24,447 nt of DNA from Ichthyophthirius multifiliis. Its lineage: Eukaryota > Ciliophora > Oligohymenophorea > Hymenostomatida. The notes beneath the pieces were generated by a model. The model was not told the DNA's origin and did not search any database. It saw only the letters and a program-made list of their open reading frames with translations. This document shows, in pieces, positions 11,658 through 20,981 of this stretch (position 1 is the stretch's first letter; every line of letters begins with the position of its first letter). The position numbers and the translations under genes were made by a program. The DNA lies in contig NW_004087509.1 of NCBI RefSeq assembly GCF_000220395.1, positions 1-24,447 on the forward strand, read 5' to 3'.

Positions 11658-13408
11658 ATGTTGAGAAAATATATTTGTAATTTAAGAAAAGTAAACACTT
11701 AAATGTAATTTATAAAAAAAGAAAAAAAAAAAAAAATATTTTTTTTTTTTGTTTAATTTAAAATTAAATCGATTAAAATTAGATCAAGGTAAGAAGATAT
11801 TAGTAGATTTATATGCTTAAGAGCTTAACTTAATAAAAACTACGAACAATCATACATGGAACTTGCAAAATAATACAATATAAGTTAACAAAAAAATATA
11901 TTTAATTATAAATGTTTATATATATATGTATTTATAGGTCCTTAAGAATTAACTTTGATTTCTAAAATTGGATCATTGGATTTAACTACAGCAAAATATT
12001 TTACTAATGAAAATGTTTATCTTCGTGAAAAACAAAATGTAGAAAGATAATATAGAATTTTTTAAAAACCAGAATGGGGAAATCTTAAAAGTAAAAAGAA
12101 TATTTAAAAACAAAAGCAAATATTTTATATACATAAAAAAGATTATTTATTTTATAAAATATATATTTATTTAATTAAAAAAAAGAAAAAGCAAATGAAA
12201 TATAATAAAAACATCCTCAAATATTAAAAAATTTAGCCAAAGTCGAAGGTTTAAAAGAGGCTTATTAAGACTTAAACCATTTTTATGATATAATTTTTGA
12301 ATTATCTTATTAAGCATTATAGAATCTTAAAAATTTAAAATCTTCTAACTTACTAAGTTAAATATAGGAAGATCAATATACTAAAATAAATTAAGAAATC
12401 GAAAAATACTCTTTAGAATTATAATAAAAATACTAATTAGAAAATTTATAAGTTTCTCAAATAATTTAAAGTTTATAATCTTTATTCCAAAAATATAAAG
12501 AAGATCCCGCCTTGTTTATGTTTAGAATATAAACTCAATTAATAAACAGAGGTTTAATTGAAGATTTATCGAAATAAGTAGAATAAACATAAACACCTGA
12601 AGTCCAAATTTAAAATTTAGATGCTTTAGATAATTAATTTATCAAAGAAATCGAAAGCAGTTAAGGTTCTGAATAATAATTTTTATAAAATATTTCCTAA
12701 GAATAAACCGAAAACATCTTATAGAAAATCCTAGCAGCTAATTTGTAACTAAATATAAAAGACGAAGAATCATTATAAGAAGCTAATGAAATAGTTAATA
12801 ATGGAAAATATAATAGAGTAGGCGCTTTATCATCCAATGAAGTAGAAACTTTCTAATTCAATCCTAAAGACAAATTAATTGATGAATTTAACGAATAAGC
12901 TAATAAAGAAATAGGAAACAATGATTGGGTCAATGGAAGAAAGTTAATTTTCGAAGCATAAATTTAAAATAGACCAGAATTAAGGTATTATATCTTAGCT
13001 ATGCTTTGTGGAGTGTCATTTGCTTATTTCTTATATTCAGGAGATGCTAAGTATAAAACCTTAGTTTTAACTCCTTTAGTTGGAGTAAGTTCTTTAATAC
13101 TTTTTAAGAGAAATTATGCTTCCAATTCAGTAGCTAAATTAAAGGAATTGTATTTACATAAAGACGGAAAATTAATTGATGCGGTTATTTAAAAAAATCA
13201 AGAAATCTAAACAAAAACTAATATTCCAATTAATTAAGTGAAATTGTATAGAGGAGATCATTTAGTTAAACTTGATATGGAAGAATTAAATAAAAATTAA
13301 TCTTTGAAAAAAATAGTAGAAAAAAATACTAATGGAAGTTTCAAAATACATTCTTCTAAATTGAGGTATTTTATAAACAAAGATAAATATATATAAATAT
13401 ATATAAAT

Positions 13409-13440
<32 letters not shown>

Positions 13441-13587
13441 TATTTTTCTTATAGAGAATCTATTGGTAGAGATGGATAATGGCTATAATTAGGTGAAAGT
13501 GAAGTTATTGTACCTTTTAATAATTTCGGACATAGATTATTATTAAAGGAAGTTTTTAAAGGATAAGAAGTCGCATAATTACCTTGA
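11658..13587 (+). CDS. Coiled-coil protein with two transmembrane helices, probably mitochondrial
   Basis: Exons 11658-11704, 11783-11883, 11938-12090, 12186-13365 and 13455-13587 give 537 aa ending at TGA. The first intron (78 nt) is optional for frame, but removing it deletes an implausible Lys/Phe run coded by A and T homopolymers and joins MLRKYICNLRKVNTQ to ISRQEDISRF, a basic N-terminus that suits mitochondrial import. Residues about 130-350 are Gln/Glu/Leu/Lys-rich helices, a likely coiled coil. Two hydrophobic helices follow, RYYILAMLCGVSFAYFLY (about 367-385) and KTLVLTPLVGVSSLILF (about 391-408), separated by a short polar loop. A soluble C-terminal part of about 120 aa (KLKELYLHKDGKLIDAVIQK...) comes next. 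A two-helix hairpin followed by a small beta-rich domain recalls the TMEM70/TMEM186/TMEM223 group of inner-membrane assembly factors, but I cannot show homology. The gene converges with the HIBCH-like gene, 163 bp apart. Confidence 0.8.
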
Positions 13588-13750
13588 ATTTTTTTTTTTA
13601 TTTTTTTATAAAAAATAAAATACAAAAATAATAGTTTTTTTATAATAAATAAGAAATTTAAATATTTTTTTATTAAAAAAAATGAAAAGAAAAACCAAAC
13701 GATTTTTTATTTTGATTGAAATATTTATAAAAAAAACTTTTTTTTTAATT

Positions 13751-14866
13751 TCATATATTGAACTCCAAATTTAAAGGCAACTACTCAAAAATTTAGTCCA
13801 AATCTTTACTAGAAACTTCATTTAAATTTTTATGTTTCCACTATAAATTTTATGGTTATTTTTTCTAGATTGTATTCATAAAATAATTGGTAAAATCCTA
13901 CTAGAAATACATTTTATAAGTAGTTCTAAAATTAATTTTCAAACATTCATCTTCGTTCATATTTTTAGCTTTTTAAATTAATAAAAAATTAACTTTTAAA
14001 GCTAAAGGACTACTTTTTAATATAAAGTCAAGTTTTTTTTTACAAAATTCTCTTTCGTTTTCGTTCCATTCTTTAGTACCATTTTATAGATTTAGTACTA
14101 TTTCATCTACACTAGTGAATTTTTCTGAAAAATACTTTTAAATAAACTTTTCTTAAAGATATATTCCTTCGTTATTATTTCTCTACTTTATGGAATATTT
14201 ATTTATTAAAAATTTCATTTCTTACATTTTATTTAGTGAAATTAAACAACTTTTAAATTCATTCATTTTGTCCTCAGGGATATAAAAATCAGCAAAACCA
14301 AAATATATCAACTCAAATCCTTTTAAACTTTGACCAGTCAAAACCAAATAATTTACTATATATTATTTATCTTTATCAGCAAAATATTTAACCATAGGAA
14401 TAGATAATCCGATTCTACTTTCAGGAAAAATCAACATTGTATTATCTGTACATATTCTTAAATTTGATCTAGAGGCTAAAATATAACCCATACCTATACA
14501 TTTACCTTCCATAATTGTTATTATATTTTTATTTTTTAATAAAATTGCATTTTATATTTGTTTTTCAAGTATATATATTGACTTAGTAATTTAGTGTATC
14601 TTTTAGATGGACTCTTGCTTATTTTCAATATTTAAATATTAGAAGATTTATTTTATATCAAAACCAGAGGTAAGAGAAATATTGCTTATAGATTAAATTA
14701 CTAATACATCGAAGTCTAAAACAGAAAATATTTAATTAAATATTTATAACATTGAATAGTCTATTGCATTTAAAGATTATTAATTATTCATTATTAATTA
14801 TAGAATTTTATTTTTGTCCTATAATATTATTTTATTAGATTCTTTTTATAATTTATGATTATCCAT
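13751..14866 (-). CDS. HIBCH: 3-hydroxyisobutyryl-CoA hydrolase-like protein (crotonase superfamily), altered active site
   Basis: A single uninterrupted reading frame of 371 aa runs from the ATG at 14866 to a TGA, close to the human HIBCH length. HIBCH hydrolyses 3-hydroxyisobutyryl-CoA in valine breakdown. Family matches are NQQSLNAIDYSML, the IFPESRIGL strand, YLVLTGQSLKGFELIYFGFADFYIP, SSPLALKVNFLLIQKA and a C-terminal region (FQQDFTNYFMNTIQKKQPQN, then WKHKNLNEVSSKDLDQIF) that follows the HIBCH tail almost position by position. That tail separates it from plain enoyl-CoA hydratases. The active site is changed. Glu149 of PES is kept, but the following PDVGG element, with its catalytic Asp, reads IPMVKYF. 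The CAGGD loop is TSGFDIK, and the Gly-rich GGGVGL is GMGYIL. No mitochondrial leader or peroxisomal C-terminus is evident. It may be a weak, re-purposed or inactive enzyme. It is the only multi-hundred-residue gene here without an intron. Confidence 0.88.
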
Positions 14867-15541
14867 TTTTTAATTTTATTTTTATTAATTAAATAAATAT
14901 TTTTAAAAAAAAGATATATATATATATATAGATATATAAAGATAATGTAAAAATAGATAAATATATTTTATAATATATTTAATATGTAATTATATATTAA
15001 TATAATATTTATATAAAAAAAATATAATATATTTCGTACTTTAATATTATTTTTATTTAATATATATTTTTTAAAAATTGTTATAAAAAATAAAAGTTTA
15101 AATAAAAATTTATATAAATTAATATACAATAAAAAAAATTCAATAAATATTAAAAAAAAAAATAGTAAAAAAAATAGATATATATATATTTTTTATTTTA
15201 TTTTTATTTCATATTTTTAATTTTATAAATTATATATTAATTATTAGTTTTTTATAATTTTATATATAAAATTATTTAAACTTATTTATATATAATTATT
15301 TTTTTTTAAATATATATATATATTTTTTAAAATTAATAAATTTTATTTATTATTAATAACTTTTTTTAAATAAAAAGAAAATAATAAATCATAAATAATA
15401 TTTATATTTTATTAAATAATTAAATTTTTTCTCTCTTTTTCAAATTAAAAAATAATATATATAAAAAAAGGAAAAAAAAATTAAATAAAAAAAAATTAAA
15501 AGGTAATTTAACAAATAATTAAAACATTAAAAATATAAAAA
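14867..15541. other. Divergent intergenic region between the HIBCH-like and PP2A-B56 genes
   Basis: This stretch of 675 bp of A/T-rich DNA lies between two start codons facing away from each other and should contain both promoters. It holds a short (TA)n run near 14914-14930 and several A and T runs. No specific element or coding region was identified. Confidence 0.5.
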
Positions 15542-17082
15542 ATGAATCCCACTAAAAAAACCCCAGCCCAAAATCCTACTACAACCGCCAATAAGGTCTC
15601 TACTCCCTAATCAGCCCAATAACCGTCCCAAAACAAGACATTATTATAACAATTTCAGAAAGTCCCTGACCCTAAAAGAATGCCTAAAGAAATAAGAGAT
15701 TAATTTTTAAAAAGGCTTTAATTCTGTTCTAATTAATACGACCTTAATGATGATAATAGGCATTAAAAAGAAAAAAAAGAACGTCTTGGATATTTATAGG
15801 AATTATGTGAACTCCTAAATGAATCTTAATCAATACCTGCTTTATTCATTCCACACTTAGATTTAGTTATTGAAATGATAGAAAAAAATATTTTCAGACC
15901 TCTTCCTGTATTAAAGAATAACGGAACTATATCAGGTAAAAAATATAAAAAAACTATAAATATATAATAATAATTTATTTTATATAAATAAAAATATATC
16001 TAGAACCAGGAGCAGAAGATGATGAAGTGTTTGTAAATCCAGAATGGGTACACATAGAGCCTATATTAGATTTTTTTTTGCAATTAATAGTGAATGAATA
16101 AATCGATGTCAAAATGTTGAAAGGATTTGTAACTCATTCTTTCGTTTAAGATTATTTAGAATTATTCCATAGTGAAGAGCCTCGTGAAAGGGAATATTTA
16201 AAGAATATTTTACACAAATTATATGCCAAATTGGTGCCTAGACGTAAGCTAATTAGAAGAGCTATAAATGATAGTTTTTATACTTTGATTCATGAAAATT
16301 ACAAATTTGCGGGTGCTGCTGAACTCTTAGATATTCTTGCAGCTATTATTAGTGGGTTTGCAGTTCCTTTAAGAGAAGAGCATGTGATTTTCTTCAAAAA
16401 TGTCATTGTCCCTCTCCATAAAGTACAAACCTGTCTCCTTTACCACGAACAATTAATGAGATGTTCAATGCTTTTCCTTTCCAAAGACCCCTCTTTGGCC
16501 TTCCCACTTCTTGAAGGAATTCTCAGATACTGGCCATTTGCAAACTCTACAAAAGAAACAGTATTTTTATAAGAATTACTAGAAGTAATCGAAGTATGTG
16601 ACTGTAAAAAACTCGAACCTTTAATCCCTAAATTATTCAAAAGAATAGTCAGATGTATCGCCGGTTCTCATTTATAAGTAGCTGATAGGGCCATGTGCTT
16701 TTTCGAAAATGAATTTTTCCTTAATGTAGTGAGAACTTATAAAAGCTACACTTTTAATATGTTAGTACCTGTTATTGTACATTTAGCAGATAATCACTGG
16801 CATAGAATTTTAAAGGACTCTTTTGTCGCTTTGAAAACTATTTTAAGGGAAATAGATTACTAATTTTATGAAAAAGCGTTAAATACAAAAAATAGTCCTA
16901 GTTTATTGCTATTGAGTGATAATTCGAAGGAAAGGTAGAAAAATGAAGAAAAATGGAAAAAGTTTATGTAGTAAGCTAAGTAGAAAAATTAGAACTTTGT
17001 AGAACCTGTTATTCCATATATGGATACTCATATTGTATGTGAAAATAATGGATTGAATAATAAACATGTTTTGAGCTTGTGA
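15542..17082 (+). CDS. Protein phosphatase 2A regulatory subunit, B56 (B') family
   Basis: Two exons (15542-15935, 16004-17082), split by a 68-nt intron, give 490 aa ending at TGA. B56 subunits wrap the PP2A A/C core and choose substrates, often through LxxIxE motifs. A Pro/Thr/Gln-rich disordered lead of about 45 aa precedes the HEAT-like core: RRKLIRRAINDSFYTLIHEN, GAAELLDILAAIISGFAVPL, REEHVIFFKNVIVPLHKVQ, LLYHEQLMRCSMLFLSKDP, LEGILRYWPFANSTKETVFL, QELLEVIEVCDCKKLEPLIP and SHLQVADRAMCFFENEF. The YHxQL and RYWPxxxSxKExxFLxEL segments, which line the substrate groove in the family, are well kept. The C-terminal tail (residues about 435-490) is charged and less conserved. This gene is visibly richer in C-ending codons and in CAA for Gln than its neighbours, suggesting stronger selection or higher expression. 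Confidence 0.96.
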
Positions 17083-17685
17083 TTGTTGTTTGTTTTGTTT
17101 TGTTTTGTTTTAGTTTATGGTTATAGTTTATTATTTGTTTTTTTTTTAAATATTAATATAAGTAAATTGATATTTAATATATTTTTTTTTTTTAAATCCT
17201 ATTTAAATATAAAATATAAGCAATTTTTTTTTAATTGAAATGCCGAAAAGATTTTTATTTTTTTGTTAAATATAATTTTTTAATTTTAGATAAAAAATTT
17301 ATATTTTAGAAAACTTAAAAATTTAATTTTCTTATTTATTTATATCTATTTATTAGTCGGAATTTTTTTTTTATAAATACTCTATATTTAAAATAAATAT
17401 ACCTTAATTTAATATAAAAATAATAGTTTTAATTTATTTTTCGTTAAAAATTAAAATGTATTATTCTGTTTATTTAAATAAAAGTAATAAAAGTATTTGA
17501 ATTTCTATTATATATATATAAAAAAAAATATTTTTACATTAATTAATAATATGAAATACTTTTTCAAATTATTGAGTTTTTATTTTTTCTTTAATTTTTT
17601 TTAAAAAATCAAAAAAAAAAGGCGATAAAATATATGTAATACCTTTATTTTACTTTAATTGAGTCTTAAAAATAAAAATAAAATA
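17083..17685. other. Intergenic spacer, 3' flank of the PP2A-B56 gene
   Basis: The spacer starts with a short T/G repeat (TTTTG units, about 17091-17111), followed by T-rich and then featureless A/T-rich DNA. No coding character is seen on either strand. Confidence 0.5.
17091..17111 (+). repeat. Short TTTTG pentanucleotide repeat
   Basis: Four or so TTTTG units follow the B56 stop codon by about ten bases. The repeat is G-containing and so stands out in the A/T spacer. It lies in the presumed 3' UTR; a role in 3' end formation is only a guess. Confidence 0.7.
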
Positions 17686-18312
17686 TCAAATAAAAAAGTA
17701 TTATATTTTTAATTAATAAAAAAAAAATTAAGAAATTTATTTGATATTTTAATTAGAATATAAAAAAATAAATATATATTAATTATAAATTATAATATGT
17801 ATTTTTAGATTTTCATATTTTAGTTATTATTTATTTAAATATTATGTATTTTGTAAATTATATTTTAAAAATTTTATTTCTGGATATTCATAACTATCAA
17901 TAAAATCCTTATCTATAACTTAAATAGATTAAATGTTTCTTGTGTATGTAAATATCAAGCATTATAGGTTACTAATAAATATAAAAATTAATTTTACACC
18001 CTTTCGACAAAGATTACCAATGAAATCAAAAAATAATTTAAATAATTTTTATAATTATCTTTTTTAAAAACAGTATATTAAGCTAATAAAATTTTTACTT
18101 TTTTTAGCGCATTTATATTAAGGAAATGCTATTATATAAATTATTTGAATTATTAATTTACTTAAAAGATTTTTCAATAATAAGATGTTTTCTTACTAGA
18201 ATATTTATTTATAGTTTAAAGTTATAATTTTGTTATTTTTATATGAAAAACAGCAAATAGTAAATTTTATTAAAATATAGTTTATAATAACTTTAAAACT
18301 TAAAATTTTCAT
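17686..18312 (-). CDS. Doubtful open reading frame, 208 aa, function unknown
   Basis: With TGA as the only stop, an uninterrupted frame runs from an ATG at 18312 to a TGA. In DNA this rich in A/T a frame of this length can arise by chance, so the call is weak. In its favour, the stretch at about 17860-18120 has more G and C than the spacer and codes a mixed-composition segment (FDFIGNLCRKGVKLIF and IQVIDKDFIDSYEYPEIKFL) that looks like protein. The first 60 and last 50 residues look like translated spacer, so the true gene, if any, may have introns or be a decayed fragment of a larger helical-repeat protein. No family was recognised. Confidence 0.3.
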
Positions 18313-18923
18313 CAAAATTTTTTTATTTAATAAATATTTAATATTTAATATGAATATTATCCTATCATCTTTTTCTAATAACTAAATTCTAAAATTAAAT
18401 GGTTATAATATTATTATTATTATTATTTTTTAATAATTTAAATATAATTTTTTAATGAAAATATTATATTAAATAAAATGAAATTTTAAATAAATTTTTT
18501 AAAGATAAATATAATTTATATAAAAAGAATAAAATATAATTAAAAAAATTAAAAAAAGGGATTTAAATTAAAAATAGCATATTTTACTTTATGATAAAAA
18601 AATAAAAAATAAATATAACAAAAAATTAAAAACATTATAAGAAATAAAAAAAAAAATATGCAAAAAATTATGATGCTAAATTTATGATTTTTTTTAAATA
18701 TGCAATTTAAAAAAATATTATTTTATTAAATATATGAATAAATATATATATATATATATATATATATTATTTTTTAATATAATGTTTTATATTTTTTTAA
18801 AAATAAAAAATTATATTATTTATTAAATAAATAATTATATTATTTATTAATTAAATTATTATATTATTTATTATTTAAATAAATAAAAAAATTCAATTTT
18901 ATTTTATTTTTAAAATTGTTACT
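18313..18923. other. A/T-rich spacer with tandem repeats downstream of the RPA1-like gene
   Basis: I see no gene. The stretch carries a (TAT)n-like run near 18411-18427, a (TA)n run near 18741-18768, and three imperfect tandem units at about 18809-18880 beside the RPA1-like stop codon. Confidence 0.5.
18809..18880. repeat. Three imperfect tandem units of about 23-25 bp
   Basis: The element attatattatttatta occurs three times in a row, spaced about 23-24 bases apart, with different short A/T linkers. It lies about 45 bases beyond the RPA1-like stop codon. In A/T-only DNA such arrays arise easily by slippage. Confidence 0.55.
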
Positions 18924-20981
18924 TCAACTTATTTAATTTTATATTTTATCAATTAAATAAATAGATTCCATTTATGCGGATTCTTAAATAATATTAGTTA
19001 CTTTATGGCATATTTCTTAAGCATTATTATAAATTTTATTTTCTGCTTATATAAAAAATTTAAATCTTTTATATTATAAATCTTAGAATAATTAAATGAT
19101 TAAATCCTACTTATTATTTTATAAACAATCATAAACCCATTATGAGTTTTTTTCTATTTAAAAAAATAATAAATATTATAACTTTAAATAAAATTACCTA
19201 AAATAAAAGTAGCTGCAGGCTCAAAAATTAAAACAGGTAATGTACTTGTAGAGTCTTAAATATATGCATTAAGCTTTAGTTTTATGATTGGTTTAACAAA
19301 ATCAAGACATCCTTCACAAAAATACTAATTATTAGCTTTAGAATTAAACTTTAAAACTCTAAAACAGCTTTTATTGCTACAAAGGAAATAATAATAATTT
19401 TAATTTGTTTAAATTGATATTATGTAAGCATATGAGTAATATTTTTTTTGAAAATTAACCTCAGATTATTCCGTTTCTTGTTAGATTTCTATTAATTTTT
19501 TTATTTCGAATTCATTTTGTTGTTCTAATATTTTATTCTATTTAATAATTTATTGATTAGCTTTTAGATTTTCGCAAAGAACTTGTCCTTAAAGAATTAT
19601 TTTTGATTTGAAATTATTAATTATTTAATTATTATTATTATATATTCTATATTTGAAATCTTAAAATAAAATCACATTATTTACTTTTAATATTTCAGTG
19701 TTTTTCTAATATAAGCCATCAAATAAAACTACTTATATGTAATTTTTTTAATCTTGATCACATATTTATAAATATGTATTATTTCCGTTTTCATTATTAA
19801 TATTCTATTAAATAATATATATATATATATATAATAATATTAATATAATAAATATGTATATTTTTTTTACTTTTATTATTCCTTAGACAGTAACAAATTT
19901 ATAATTGTTTTCAAGAATGTCTTAAATTGTTTAAATTTTTTCCTAATTTTATTATTATTAATTATTTATTTTACATTCTTATACAAATATTTATTTTTTT
20001 CTCTTCATTTTTATTTCAAATTTATCCTTTGATTCTTTATTTCTTAATCCATATTAAACTTCACCACCTGAAAAATAATAAAAATTATAAATTTTTATTA
20101 AATTAAAATATTTTTCTGAATCATCCCAAAAAATAACATCAAAATAATCATTATTATTATCCTATGCAGAGCAATAGAAATATTTTTGCCCTTCTTTAGT
20201 AGTTTTTAAATCACTTTTATAATTTACTTTACCTTTTATCTTCATATTCTTTAAATTTAAACCTTTATACAATTAATTAACATAAATAATCTCCATATTC
20301 TAATCCTCGTAATCCTTATTAATATTTTTATACTCACATTAAATCTTTTATTCTACATTTCCTAATTAAGGTTCATCTTTAAGATTTTAAAATTATTCAG
20401 TTTTTTGTTATTAATTTACATAAGATTTATTTTTCTATTAATATTCTTATTCAGAAAATAATTAAAATTTCAAAGCATGCAAGGTTATTTTTTTTTATTA
20501 TCTTTTTATTTAATAAAAAACATTAAATTTGAAATTAAATTATAATTAATATCTATACAAATATAATGATATATAAATATATAAAAAAAATATATATACT
20601 AATATTAAATATATCTTTATTTATATATTTATATATTTTTATATATGTATAATTATATATATATATTATGCTTATTATACTTTACAATTCTATATTCATT
20701 TATTAAAATTAAGTCTTTATTATATATATAATTTTTTGTATTTTAATTTAATTCAAAAAACACACTATATTATTTATCTTTATCTGATATATCCTAACAA
20801 TTTGTACTTATTTTTTTTTTATTTAATATTAACCTTATAATTAATATATATTTTTTAACTTTATAATGAGAATTTAATTATTCGGCTTAGGAATAAACTT
20901 GTAAAGTTAAATTTTTAATAAAAAATTTTAATTTGAATAAAGTTCATTAATATTTTCAATGTTTTCGATTTCTTCATCCAT
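18924..20981 (-). CDS. RPA1: RPA1-like large subunit of replication protein A (or Teb1 paralogue)
   Basis: This is a predicted single-stranded-DNA-binding protein built from OB folds. Five exons (20981-20860, 20806-20681, 20552-19871, 19804-19198, 19153-18924) with introns of 53, 126, 66 and 44 nt give 588 aa ending at TGA; human RPA1 is 616 aa. Residues about 1-115 resemble the N-terminal OB fold. DBD-A is about 175-285 (MKIKGKVNYKSDLKTT, FDVIFWDDSEKYFNLI, IYNFYYFSGGEVQYGLRNK). DBD-B is about 290-400 (NNYKFVTVQGIIK, YIQVVLFDGLYQKN). DBD-C is about 430-588 with a zinc ribbon of the family's CX4C...CX2C form (Cys451, 456, 472, 475). It is followed by IIKLKLNAYIQDSTSTLPVL and the C-terminal RFKFFIQAENKIYNN helix region. 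RPA coats ssDNA in replication and repair. Tetrahymena also has the RPA1 paralogue Teb1, which loads telomerase, and sequence alone does not decide between them. Confidence 0.88.

Noticed and set aside
11516-11698. Minus-strand Phe-rich frame of 60 aa
   Set aside because: It is produced by the A-rich spacer and start of the neighbouring plus-strand gene; composition is homopolymeric.
16440-16640. Minus-strand frame of 66 aa
   Set aside because: It lies opposite the well-conserved B56 coding exon and has no features of its own.
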